From: Priapulus caudatus
Lineage: Eukaryota > Priapulida > Priapulimorpha > Priapulimorphida > Priapulidae
Assembly (NCBI RefSeq): GCF_000485595.1
Contig: NW_014578167.1
Coordinates: forward strand, 67,969 to 90,479
Length of the DNA stretch: 22,511 bases
Direction: 5' to 3'
Below the pieces are notes generated by a model. The model had not been told where the DNA came from and searched no databases. It worked only from the letters and a program-made list of their open reading frames with translations. Of the stretch, positions 10,142 through 20,067 are shown in pieces; within the stretch, counting starts at the first letter, position 1, and every line of letters starts with the position of its first letter. Both the position numbers and the translations under genes were made by a program.

Positions 10142-11640
10142 CGCGTGCGCACTCTAATTTTTACAGACGGGTATGGTTTTGTTCGCCATGGTAAATGGAG
10201 CATTTTTTAAATATTTTCATGTTATAACTTCTACTATACATTTATCGTTTATAATTATTTATCATTACCATATCATTATAAATATTGTTATTATTATTAG
10301 CATAACCTAATCACATGGTTTAATCACATTGTTTAAATGAAAAACATGAATGCAGCACCCATACATGAAACTAATATTGACACATTTTTTCCTGTTTCCC
10401 GCGGAGTTATGATCACGTAAATTTTTCTCGCAACCGTACTCAATATCATATAGAAATCGAGAAATCGATCACTAATATTTAAATTGTTAAAATAAAAGGC
10501 ACGGGATCTTGTTGAAATTCCTACTGCGCCATGTGTAGGCGGTTGGTAAAGCTTATCGCAGTTTTGCACGCCTTGCCTAGAGATCTCATTCCGAAATTTA
10601 AAATAGAATATTGTACCGGCGGTATATGTTTGTCATAGTACCTATAGAATTAATAATTATTAACTTTGTAAAGGCAGAACCTTTGGCATACCACTAATGC
10701 ATTTATTCTTACCAGATTTTATTAGTTTTATAGCCGTAAAAATATGACTCCACTTGCGTACCTAGAATTAATCAATGGTCAGAAATTTTTTTCATGCTTG
10801 TATTTAATTTCCCGTTAGGCACATTGCTATAAGACCTTCCTGGCTGTGTTCTAATACCTAGAAAGAGAGCAATTCATCGCATTTGTGTGACCCATATGCA
10901 CATGCATCCACATGCATTACAAGCATTACGTGTACATAACGGGAATATGCAGTTTGAAAACTACCAATCATTATTATATAAACCAAAAGTATAACAAGCA
11001 CACTTATTCACATTGGGTTCCATAACTGCTAATAATTCAGTCAACGTTGTGACTTGATTTAGACAGGATAGCCGAATTCTTTGTTATCTCATTGTAGACA
11101 TGTATGAATGTATTAATTAGATTTCCTGTGTACCTACACGTTGTTTACCAAAATACAGCTAGAGAGCTAATCGAAATTGATCTATCCATCTGAGCGAAAT
11201 AACTACGCCTCTTGTATATTGTTGCCTGGTCGGTCAAACAAGACGAGCTCACACGTGTTTTTCAAGCGTGCGTGCTACACTGTTAATTTTGCGACATTTC
11301 ATACAGACATGCCCATTTCATGTATTGTGCTGCATGCGACAGATACGGCGATATCCGGCTTCTAAGACGTACGTTGTCACCTCATCTTGAGATTTTCCTT
11401 GCAACACGTGTTATCGTTTTTGCAATATTTGTCCTAGTTACACAGCTGCGCTGGCGATAAAAATAATGATCGCCCACGTGCGGTGCGGGAAATTTGTCCT
11501 GATATCGAAAGCAACTATTATTAGTAACGATTAAGAATTTAGGCGTTTAGAAAAGTAGGTATACTGATGAGTATTATACACCTACACGCCATTGGGAGTC
11601 GAGAATAGTAATAGGACACGGCGCGTGCAATCCTTATCTA
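10142..11640. other. Unrecognised intergenic sequence, AT-rich
   Basis: About 1.5 kb with no recognisable gene. Open frames are at most 78 codons (10333-10569, minus). A stretch at 10532-10600 has a weak tRNA D-arm look (GGTTGGTAAAGC) but no convincing T-arm or cloverleaf. No tandem repeat was seen before the CA tract starts. Confidence 0.5.
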
Positions 11641-11679
11641 CACACACACACACGCACACACACACACACACACACACAT

Positions 11680-11755
<76 letters not shown>

Positions 11756-11830
11756 CACACGCACACACAACACACACACACACACACACGCACACACCAA
11801 CACCACACATCACACACACACACACACTAA

Positions 11831-11918
<88 letters not shown>

Positions 11919-11932
11919 CACACACACACATA
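11641..11932. repeat. Long (CA)n microsatellite
   Basis: About 290 bases of CA dinucleotides have scattered interruptions (CG, ATGC, CCAACACC, CTAAAG). The uninterrupted core is at roughly 11682-11752. Open frames through it on both strands encode only Thr-His or Cys-Val repeats and are artefacts. Alternating purine-pyrimidine sequence of this length is Z-DNA-prone. Confidence 0.97.
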
Positions 11933-11935
11933 ATA

Positions 11936-12308
11936 TGTGTGTGTGTGTGTATAGATATATAGATATATATATAATATCAGTGGCTATTATCAATATTACT
12001 GGTTATTTTGATGTTGGCTGTGATATCGAGGCCTTAGGTATGCGGGTTACTATTGTGGGTGTGGGTGTATGTGTGTGTGTGCGTATGTGTGTGTGTGTGT
12101 GTGTGTGTTTGTGTGTGGTTTGTGTGTGTGTGTGTGGGGGGGGTGTGTGTGTGGGTGTGTGTGGTTGTGTGTGTGTGTGGTGTGTTGTGTGTGTGCGTGC
12201 GCTGGCGCGCGTGCGTGCGTGCGTGCGTGCGTCGGTGTGTGTGGTGTGTTGTGTGTGGGTGTGTGTGTGTGTGTGTGGTGTGTGATCTGTTGTGTGTGTG
12301 TGTGTGTA
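11936..12308. repeat. (TG)n tracts facing the CA tract
   Basis: A short (TG)8 at 11936-11951 follows the CA tract almost directly. After a TA-rich spacer and about 100 bases of unique sequence, a longer interrupted TG tract runs from 12053 to 12308. It includes G-runs (about 12137-12144) and a GCGCGCGTGCGTGCGTGCG stretch near 12205-12225 that is among the strongest Z-DNA-type sequence in the window. Block Y starts just after it at 12321. Confidence 0.95.
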
Positions 12309-12320
12309 CAGCATGTACGT

Positions 12321-13854
12321 ATATTGTATAAGGTAGGACTATTTGCACTGATGCGCGGTCAGGAGAGCGTTATGTCAAATTATCCAGTTTGATATCATGC
12401 ACGTACTCGTTGGTAATTAATGTTTTACGCCAGGTTTATATGCTCGCGCGCGTGCTGACGGATCAGTTTATTTGAATCACATAATAGCGTGCGGAACACA
12501 GTCTCCACTGTCTGTTATTGAGTAGATTATCATTAGTGCAGAAACGAAATGGCCGCAACTTCAACATGCGGCTATTGGTTTATTACGCTTAAATGGTTTC
12601 TACGAAGTGCTATACACGCATCGGCAAAGCTTATTATGGTGATAAACGTATAAGGTATGATTCTTCAGTTATGTCAGATAGAAATATTTATGTCTATACT
12701 TATAATGTTATTAGTCTGTTCAAAATATATACGAGATATATACAAACGCATGGATAGCTTTTTTTCGCGCGCGCTAAGCGATTAATCCCAATGGGGGGTG
12801 TCTATATTCAATCCGACGGGAGATTACGGTACGGCATAATTTGCTAATATATTGACTAATTTAATTTTAGAAAATTTAATCATCTGTAAATTTTTCCACT
12901 TCGCGCGCATATATTTGCTATATTGACTAATGCGTGCGTCAATAAATTCAATATTCAGAGAGAGTATGAATTCAAGCCGTACGAGAGTCATTGCATATAT
13001 ATTCTAGATATCTATAGACACATGTCTTAGCTATACTCTCTGTGAATATGAGTTTATTGACGCACGATTAGTCAATATATTTAGCAAATATATGCGTACC
13101 GTCATCTCCCGTACCGGCTTGAATATAAACACTCCCAATCATATTGGGCAATGCGGCGTCACCGATAGGCGGCAGCACTTAGTTGCACAGTATACTTTAC
13201 GGTATCTTCTGTTTATGGTGTTTTACGCCGGACTCAGTTATAGAAACTTGGGCCGTTTTAGTCATAACTTGAAGTAGTAAATAAAAATAATTGTATATAC
13301 CACTAAAGTATATATGTATCTACTCCATGTATCGCCCATTATATTAGTAATACTTCCATGCAAATTCATTTCAAATGCTCATCCATAACACGCTATCTTA
13401 TCGCACGTACATCATTGCACATGTTCGCACGAAGGTTGTGTTTCTACATCATAATTCCTCGTAAATATTAGTCTTAAAGTCAAAGAACTATATCGAAAAC
13501 GGAAAGAGACTTAAAGTTTATCAAATAGACAGATAAGAGAAATTTGCGAGTTTGAACACGGGAAGAATATTATGTTTCTGTGAATTGAATATGCGATTAG
13601 AAATATAGGGGAGACCGCGGCGCTAGTTGTATACAGGGGCAAGTTAATACAGTGCCTTTAATTTTCGCATAGAATAATAGTTGGCTCCCTGTTTTACAGA
13701 GCAGCATGCTGCTATGTAGCGCAGTCCTCGTGAAGTAGTAAGACATTATGAAAAACAGATGGAAAGCTAGGTGAGAAAAATAGATTTGCACCCCTTGAGT
13801 AAGTATTCCGGGTATTCACGAATATTTTTTTATACTTTTTAAAAACCAATTTCA
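12321..13854 (+). repeat. Duplicated block Y, first copy
   Basis: This block is collinear with 20898-22511. It begins with ATATTGTATAAGGTAGGACT in both copies and still matches where the window ends. Differences are mostly single-base gains or losses (for example ATTTGCACTG against ATTGCACTG, GCCAGG against GCAGG), suggesting a recent duplication overlaid with base-calling noise. The block contains a large inverted repeat and the empty site for the small insertion seen in Y'. Open frames inside it (13092-13277, 13597-13791) are short and unrecognisable. Confidence 0.93.
12787..13150. mobile_element. Large imperfect inverted repeat, MITE-like (in Y)
   Basis: The left arm starts CCCAATGGGG and includes TGTCTATATTCAATCC, CGGGAGATTACGGTACG, TTGCTAATATATTGACTAAT and GCGTCAATAAATTCAATATTC. 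The right arm carries the reverse complements: GAATATGAGTTTATTGACGC, ATTAGTCAATATAT, CGTACCGTCATCTCCCG, GGCTTGAATATAAACACTCCC and ATTGGG. The centre is near the palindromic TCTAGATATCTA at about 13002-13013. The left arm also has an internal direct duplication of the TTGCTAATATATTGACTAAT block. Fold-back structure, modest size and no coding capacity fit a MITE. I could not fix a target-site duplication. Confidence 0.6.
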
Positions 13855-14500
13855 ACAAAGCTGATTAGATGGCTTTGAAAGTAATGTCATTATACTTGCT
13901 TTCTGTATAAACATTGTTTTTTCAGGAATTCAATTAAATGACATAATTCATAGTTACATGGGGTCGACCCCCCCCCCTTTAATTTCAAAGTGCCCTAAAA
14001 ATTAATTATCTTACTATAAATTGGAGATTTTCTGTTGTGTGTTATGTGTTTCCGGCTATACGTTTCCGCACCGCTCAACGGATCCTCTCCAAACTTGGTA
14101 CGAACATTCTACAGATCATGACACGTTGCATGGGCTATTTTTTTTTCAGTTACATTTTTTCACATTCACGTTCAAAAACATTATAATAGTGGGAAATTTT
14201 TGCATGAAACGTACAACAAACACGAAAACACGCCGCCACCTATCGGATCTATATGTGTTAATATTATTTTTTTAAATATTTTTTTATTATTATTTTTTAG
14301 TTTTGACCACCTAACGGGCATGGACGCGGTATGGCAAGTACTATAAAAAGATGTTTTAAAATAGGATGAAATACTACCCCCTACCCCAAAATAGCCACCA
14401 TTGTGTCTGACGTCTTTATTATTTCACATCAACATTGTTTAATTGTTTCAACCAGAAATCAGTTCAAGGTCATCATCATCTTCATCCAGGTTGATTCCAG
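13855..14500. other. Unrecognised AT-rich spacer
   Basis: This is outside the visible Y homology because the window ends. It holds poly-T tracts near 14142-14160 and 14267-14300 and a GGGGTCGACCCC palindrome leading into a C-run near 13960-13977. The open frame at 14021-14275 has no recognisable features. Confidence 0.5.
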
Positions 14501-14524
14501 GCCTATCAATATAGTGGCAGTATA

Positions 14525-14712
14525 TTCCCATACATATTTTACATTATTATCGTATGTTGGAACAGAGAGTCCTGCTTTCGACACCCACAAGACATGGAAC
14601 ATCCGTATTTACATCTACAACTAATGAAGTTCAACAGTGATTGTGGAGCAACTGGATCACGAGAGGTGATTGGACGAAGACAACCATATCTGTTCTTCCA
14701 TCCCCATTTTGA
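14525..14712 (-). pseudogene. Decayed cysteine-rich CXC-type domain fragment
   Basis: Reading the minus strand from about 14712, the translation gives a W-G-W motif (codons from 14706), then P-I-T, then a VAPxxLLNFI stretch. The cysteine-rich core ISCRCKYGCSMSCGCRK follows, ending at 14575. The C-x-C-K-x-x-C-x-x-x-C-x-C-R-K spacing, with a WxW and APxxLL lead-in, matches from memory a Tesmin/TSO1-like cysteine-rich segment seen in many uncharacterised invertebrate proteins. Just after the RK the sequence continues the expected pattern only in a shifted frame. The downstream cysteines are replaced and no start or flanking exon is visible. I read it as a frameshifted relic, possibly transposon-borne. 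The frameshift could partly be base-calling error. Its upstream side abuts a copy of module M. Confidence 0.5.
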
Positions 14713-14721
14713 TGGCACTGT

Positions 14722-14870
14722 CCATGGTAAAATCTTATCTACATGCTTCACTTCACTGGCATCCTCGCGCCACGATTCCCAGCTATGCTAATGTATGGCC
14801 AAATTAAATGGCGCTGCGACGTTGGTCGCCGTTGACTGACTTCACTTCGTTCGCCCAGCATCGCGCCACT
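14722..14870 (+). repeat. Module M, shortened third copy
   Basis: The segment GGTAAAATCTTATCTACATGC, then CTTCACTTC, CGCGCCACGATTCCCAGCTATG and AAATGGCGCTGCGACG matches 19684-19795 in block X'. It then jumps to CTTCACTTCGTTCGCCCAGC and ATCGCGCCAC, matching the second M copy (19890 region), and joins a TG tract directly. It is therefore a deletion form of the M-M-(TG)n structure of blocks X and X'. Confidence 0.8.
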
Positions 14871-15025
14871 GTGTGTGTTGTGTGTGTGGTGTGTGTGTGT
14901 GTGGTGTGCTGTTGTGTGTGTGTGTGTGTACTGCTGTTGTGTGTGTGTTGTGTGTGCTGTGTGTGTGTCTGTGATGTGTATTGTGTGTGCGTGTGTGTGT
15001 GTGTGTGTGTGTGGTGTGTGTGTGT

Positions 15026-15063
<38 letters not shown>

Positions 15064-15092
15064 GCTGTGCTGTGTGTGTGTGACTGTGTGTG
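14871..15092. repeat. (TG)n microsatellite, interrupted
   Basis: About 220 bases of TG repeat have frequent single-base interruptions (TTG, CTG, GTAC). It lies directly after module M, as in blocks X and X'. Open frames here on both strands are dinucleotide artefacts. Confidence 0.95.
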
Positions 15093-15799
15093 GGCCGACT
15101 TTTCATGATAGGGGCGAGACATCGCCACTCTATGGACTTGGATTTCAACTTTCATTAATGTTACGTCAGCGGGGTAATTCGCTTTATATCATTTGAAGTG
15201 ATAGGTTCTTAACTTTTATGGCAAAAGTGTAGCGTCAAAATAATTTTCTCGCATGTATACTTCTGCGGACTATTAATGACTACGAACCATTTACACCATA
15301 CAATACGAAAGATTCATGTGCGCGCATTCCTACTCGCGTTATATGATGCTGCGACCGCTTTCTATTCCAGTGTATATATTTTACTAAAATTAATCTTTAC
15401 ACTCTTAAAACACTTTGCGATTAGAGTTTGCCTTCTAGCAGCAGCTGCACAAGTTAACCAACTCTGGCTGCATTGACATCGCAAATCCTGAATCCTTCTT
15501 CAACAACAGGTTGAGCAGACGACCGTACACTGTTATTGCCCCATATGTCGAGTTCTAGGAATCCTGTCCCAATGCCAGTTTTCGTTTTTTCTAACATTCC
15601 AGACCGGATCTCTGTTGCCTTCCTCTCTAGATAATTTGTAATCAGACCATTTCTTTACTCCAAAATTCCCATGTCAATGATCCAAACGTTACGCCCCCGG
15701 CTCCTTCTCTAGCAGTCCGAACCACAAAAAGATAGTTTGTTCATCACGATTATTGCGTTAATAGTTGATTGAACCTGAAGCACTTGAAATAAACTGGGG
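15093..15799. other. Unrecognised spacer
   Basis: About 700 bases without a recognised repeat or gene. The only open frame of note (15276-15476, 66 codons) has no known domain. Unlike the other two TG tracts that follow M, this one is not followed by the 540-bp repeat. Confidence 0.5.
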
Positions 15800-15809
15800 T
15801 ATATATTAT

Positions 15810-15843
<34 letters not shown>

Positions 15844-15916
15844 TAGATATATATATTAGATATATATATATATATATTAGATAAATATATATATATATAT
15901 TAGATATATATATTAC
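15800..15916. repeat. (TA)n tract with TTAGATATATATA units
   Basis: TA dinucleotides are punctuated by TTAGA at about 15842, 15855, 15876 and 15899, giving irregular units. The tract ends at the target-site duplication of the small palindromic insertion at 15917. Confidence 0.93.
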
Positions 15917-15950
15917 CAAGAGCGTATTAAGAATTCTTAATACACTCTTG
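15917..15950. mobile_element. 34-bp palindrome with CAAGAG ends and 7-bp TSD
   Basis: The two 17-base halves, CAAGAGCGTATTAAGAA and TTCTTAATACACTCTTG, are reverse complements with one mismatch. The element is flanked on both sides by ATATTAC (15910-15916 and 15951-15957), a perfect 7-bp direct repeat, as expected of a target-site duplication. Its ends match those of the insertion at 21760-21825 (14 of 18 terminal bases, including CAAGAGC). It is too small to be anything but a minimal non-autonomous derivative or a remnant left by internal deletion. Confidence 0.6.
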
Positions 15951-16710
15951 ATATTACATATATTGTATTATGTAACATACATTGAGTAAACTCATGGGCT
16001 CATCGGCTTCGCTTTCTTTATATTTCGGTACTGGCATAATCGCGTCAATAACTCTAACGCATGCGAATGAGCAGCAAATTGTGCCCGCGTGGCGAATAGC
16101 AAGCGAAACGTGCTCCTTGTTTCGCACCGCCGCGTGCGAATAGCAGCAAATGTGTCCTTATTCCACGCGGTACGAATATCCTTTCCGGATCTGATCACTG
16201 CACACTGGGTGGCCACCTTTGTCACATTTCCCGAGTGCAAAAATGCGCAGAATAGAAACAGAGAGCTGTGTCCGTTGTCGTTCCTCCGTAATCAAACGTA
16301 AACTAAGTTCTCGCTAATAGTAAATATCTCGTTGGCATAGTAAAATCTGATCTACATGCTATTACTTTGCTCGCAGCATTCGCTGCCACAATTCCCAGGC
16401 TATGCAATATGTTGGGCAAATGGCGCTTAGCAAACGTCCGGTACGCCGTTTGGACTGCACAGATAATCAATTTCTCTCGGTTGTTCTTATTAATACGTTT
16501 AAATTTGGAAGCCGCGGGCACGGCTGACGAGACAGTGTAGCCATAGCTAAATCCTGCCATCTACATGCTTCACTTACCGCGTGCGCAGCATCGCGGCCAC
16601 GATTTCCAGCTATTGCTAATGTATTCCGACTTAGCGCGGATTAAGGTCATCATTTTGTCGATCGTTTTATACAAATGTATGTTAAGTGGGCGTAGTACAC
16701 TGTATTATGC
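15951..16710 (+). repeat. Duplicated block X, first copy
   Basis: This block is collinear with X' (19319-20008). Shared landmarks in order are ATATTACATATATTGTATTA, ATTGAGTAAACTCATGG, AATCGCGTCAATAACTCTAA, GCGAATAGCAAGC, TCCGGATCTGATCACTGCAC, two copies of module M (16335-16455 and 16546-16640), and TTTTGTCGAT before the TG tract. X is longer than X' mainly through scattered extra single bases. Open frames at 15992-16240, 16089-16301 and 16303-16560 are not conserved in X' and are not called. Confidence 0.92.
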
Positions 16711-16858
16711 TGTGTGTGTGTGCGCATATGTGTGTGGTGTGTGCGCATATGTGTGTGTGTGCGTAATCGTGTGTGTTGTGTGTGTGTGTGATGTGCTGTG
16801 TGTGTGTGTGATGTGTGTGTGTGCAGTGTGTGTTGTGTGTGTGTGTGTGTGCGCGCGT
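16711..16858. repeat. (TG)n microsatellite ending in GCGCGCG
   Basis: About 148 bases of TG with GCGCATATG interruptions end in GCGCGCG directly before the first 540-bp unit. The homologous tract in X' (20009-20139) has the same GCGCATATG and GCGCGCG marks but a longer pure run. Confidence 0.95.
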
Positions 16859-16859
16859 T

Positions 16860-19318
16860 ATGCCAAATATCTCCTAAGAAGAAGAATGATTTTTGCTAAA
16901 TTATGAATTTAAAATGAAGCAAGGGTTATCGCCAGTCAAGATGGTCATAATAAATATTCCATCAGTAGACTTCACTTTATGAAATAGAAGGCAGACCCTT
17001 GGCATGTAATGCGCTCCGCGCTGCGTATACGCAGTCAGTACCTAAGCTGGCTAGTTACTGTTTGGGCGCGATGCGCAATAGATATGCTCCGGAAGAGTTA
17101 TATATTTGTGCCTGGCAAAGCATTTAATATGGTAGCGTATCTCCAACATTGGCTTCTGGTAATAAATTCTTATCACAACAAGAAACACAATAAAACTCTA
17201 GACCTGTGCTTAATACATTAGGAGAGCGGCCCTACCAGTAGGGGGCAAAACTACTACTTCATCCCCCGCCCACCCTTTCCCCCCCCTTGTCTCACTATAC
17301 GCTGACAGGCTCAGCCTCCTTCTCCACCGTTCTCGGCTGACTTTCTGCCACACCTATCCCCTTGGTCTCCAATCTTTCTCTCTCCGCGCCAGACCAAGCT
17401 ATATTACGTACTTCCTAATTTAGGGCAGTATCCTTGCACCTCTGAAACAATGTTCGCGCATGTGCAATATCTCCTTAAGAAGTAAGAATATTTTGGCCAA
17501 AACTTATGAATTTAAAATAAAGAGTTTATCCACAGCATAGATTTCCATAATAATATTCCATCAGTAGACTTCACTTATAAACACAGGCAAGCATAACATT
17601 GCATGTAAGGTCCATACTGCATATACCAGTCAGTACATAAGATGGCTACGTTACTGTTTGGGCGCATGCGCAATATCTCACCGGAGAAGTTATATTTTGT
17701 GCTGCAAATGCATTTAATATGGTAAGGGGGTATCGCAGCATAGGCTTCTATAATAAATTCTTATCAGTATAGACCTGTGTTTATAATTAGGAGAGCGCCC
17801 TAGCCAGTAGGGTGCAAAACTACTACTTCATCCTCGCCCGCCCTTTCCTTTGTCTCCCTTGTCCCAGGCTCAGCCTCCTTCTTCTTCCACCGCCCCTCGG
17901 CTGTCTTCACTGCCACTTTTCGTTTGTCCCCCACCCCTCTCTCCCGCAGCAAGCTATATTACGTACTTTGATTTAGGCAGTATTGCACCTCTGAAACAGT
18001 GCTCGCGCATGCGCAATATCTCCCAAGAAGAAAAATATTTAGCCAAAATTATGAATTTAAAATGAAGAGGGGTTATCCCAGCATAGATTTCATAATAATA
18101 GTCCATCAGTAGACTTCACTTATGAAATAGGAAGCACACCTTGCATGTAAGGTCTCGGCTGCATATACCAGTCAGTACATAAGATGGCTACGTTACTGTT
18201 TGGGCGCATGTGCAATATCTCACCGGAGAAGTTATATTTTGTGCTGCACATGCATTTAATATGGTAAGGGGGTATCTCAGCATAGGCTTCTATAATAAAT
18301 TCTTATCAGTAGACCTGTGCTTATAATTAGGAGAGCGCCCTAGCCAGTAGGGGGCAAAACTACTACTTCATCCCCGCCCGCCCTTCCCCTTGTCTCCCTT
18401 GTCGCACGCTCAGCTTCCTTCTTCTTCCACCCCCCTCGGCTGTCTTCACTGCCACCTTTCGTTGGTCTCCCATCCCTCTCTTCCGCAGCAAGCTATATTA
18501 CGTACATTAATTTAGGCCGTATTGCACCTCTAAAACAGTGCTCGCGCATGCGCAACATCTCCTAAGAAGAAGAATATTTTGCCAAATTATGAATTTAAAA
18601 TGAAGAGGGATTATCCCACCATAGATTTCCATGGTAATATTCCATCAGTAGACTTCACTTATGAAATAGGAAGCACACCTTGCATGTAAGGTGCCGACTG
18701 CATATACCAGTCAGTACATAATCTGGCTACGTTACTGTTTGGGCGCATGTGCAATATCTCACCGGAAAAGTTGTATTTTGTGCTGCAAATGCATTTAATA
18801 TGGTAAGGGGGTATCTCAGCATAGGCTTCTATAATAAATTCTTATTAGTAGACCTGTGTTTATAATTAGGAGAGCGCCCTAGCCAGTAGGGTGCAAAACT
18901 ACTACTTCATCCCCGCCCGCACTTCCCCTTGTCTCCCTTGTCGCATGCTCAGCCTTCTTCTTCTTCCACCGCCCCTCGGCTCTCTTCACTGCCACCTTCC
19001 CTTGGTCTCACACCCCTCTCTCCCGCTGCAAGCTATATTACGTACATTAATTTTTGCCGTACTGCACCTCTGAAACAGTGCTCGCGAATGCGCAATATCT
19101 CCTAAAAAGAAGAATATTTTGTCAAAATTATGAATTTAAAATAAAGAGGGGTTATCCCTGCATAGATTTCCATAATAATATTCCATCAGTAGACTTCACT
19201 TATAGAACAGGAAGCATACATTACATGTAAGGTCCCGGCTGCATATACCAGTCAGTACATAAGATGGCTACGTTACTGTTTGGGCGCATGCGCAATATCT
19301 CACCAGAGAAGTTATATT
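16860..19318 (+). repeat. Tandem array of a 540-bp dimeric repeat, about 4.5 units
   Basis: Unit starts (half A, ATGCGCAATATCTCC) are at 16860, 17460, 18009, 18548 and 19088. Half-B starts (ATGCGCAATATCTCACCGG) are at 17071, 17666, 18208, 18747 and 19288. The step is 539-549 bases except for the first unit (600), which is inflated by extra single bases and a ~25-base insertion at about 17172-17198. Halves A and B are themselves related: both contain ATATTTTG, ATTTAA, GGGTTATC/GGGTATC, CAGCATAG, ATAATAA, TCAGTAGAC and CTTAT in the same order. Half B continues into a pyrimidine-rich tract ending CCCGCAG. The array breaks off in half B at 19318. Open frames (17850-18065, 18891-19073) come from the pyrimidine tract and do not persist between units. 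Confidence 0.95.
17662..19293. promoter_or_regulatory. NRF-1-like palindromes in array 1
   Basis: Perfect GCGCATGCGC occurs at 17662-17671, 18005-18014, 18544-18553 and 19284-19293. One-base variants (GCGCATGTGC or GCGAATGCGC) stand at the other A and B starts. This decamer is the core of the vertebrate NRF-1 consensus. Ahead of each half-B site is ATAAGATGGCTACG, or CTGG in some units, which resembles a YY1-type AAGATGGC motif about 20 bases upstream. The match to known motifs is seen; promoter or enhancer activity is inferred. Confidence 0.4.
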
Positions 19319-20008
19319 AAATACACTCTTGATATTACATATATTGTATTATGTAACATACATTGAGTAAACTCATGGTCATGGCTTCGCTTTCTATATT
19401 CTACTGCAATAATCGCGTCAATAACTCTAAGCATGCGAATAGCAGCAAATGTGCCGCGGTGCGAATAGCAAGCAAACGTGTCCTTGTTCGCACCGCCGCG
19501 GTGCGAATAGCAGCAAATGTGTCCTTATTCGCACCGCGGTACGAATATCCTTTCCGGATCTGATCACTGCACACTGGTGCCACCTTTTGTCACATTCCCG
19601 AGTCAAAAATGGCAGACAGCGAGGTGCCGGTTGTCGTTCCTCCGTAAAAAGTAAATATCTCGTAGATAGTAATATCTCGTGTGCATAGTAAAATCTGATC
19701 TACATGCTTTACTTTGCTCGCAGCATCGCGCCACAATTCCCAGCTATGCAAATGTATGGGCAAATGGCGCTGCAACGTCGGTCGCCGTTGACTGCCAAGA
19801 TAATATTCTTCGGTTGTTCTTATACGTTTAAATTGGAGCCGGGCAGGCTGACAGCACGTGTGCATAGTAAAATCTGATCTACATGCTTCACTTCGCTCGC
19901 AGCATCGCGCCACGATTTCCAGCTATGCTAATGTATTCCGACTTACGCGTAGGTCATCATTTTGTCGATTTATACAATGTATGTAATGCGCGTATACACT
20001 GTATTAGC
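19319..20008 (+). repeat. Duplicated block X', second copy
   Basis: The block starts abruptly inside the right half of the palindromic element (AATACACTCTTG) joined to a broken half-B of the 540-bp repeat. It then follows block X collinearly, including the ATATTAC that is the right target duplication at 15951. Two module M copies lie at 19684-19795 and 19863-19950, 179 bases apart. A small ATG-initiated open stretch (CAAAAATGGCAGAC, at about 19605, ending TAA after 12 codons) is far too short to call. X' appears cleaner than X. Confidence 0.93.
19435..19539. repeat. Tandem 42-bp hairpin units
   Basis: The sequence GCGAATAGCAGCAAATGTG starts at about 19435, 19461 (GCAAGC variant) and 19503. 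The last two units are each a hairpin. GCGGTGCGAA (19456-19465) pairs with TTCGCACCGC (19487-19496). CCGCGGTGCGAATA (19496-19509) pairs perfectly over 14 bp with TATTCGCACCGCGG (19526-19539), leaving a 16-base loop. The first unit lacks its right arm. Block X holds the same structure at about 16063-16175, blurred by extra bases. Confidence 0.8.
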
Positions 20009-20067
20009 TGTGTGTGTGTGCGCATATGTGTGTGTGTGTGCGCATATGTGTGTGTGTGCGTATGTGC

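Noticed and set aside
10532-10600. Weak tRNA-like stretch with a D-arm-like GGTTGGTAAAGC
   Set aside because: No matching acceptor stem, anticodon arm or GGTTCGAATCC T-arm could be formed.
11582-12392. Many open frames of up to 139 codons rich in Thr-His or Cys-Val
   Set aside because: They are translations of CA/TG dinucleotide repeats in every frame and have no coding signal. The same applies to those at 14748-15196, 16565-16906 and 19883-20186.
17850-19073. Ser/Pro/Leu-rich open frames in the 540-bp array
   Set aside because: They arise from the pyrimidine-rich tract of each unit, differ in frame and length between near-identical units, and are not maintained.
19605-19646. ATG-initiated 12-codon open stretch with good start context
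   Set aside because: Too short to support, and disrupted in the block X copy.
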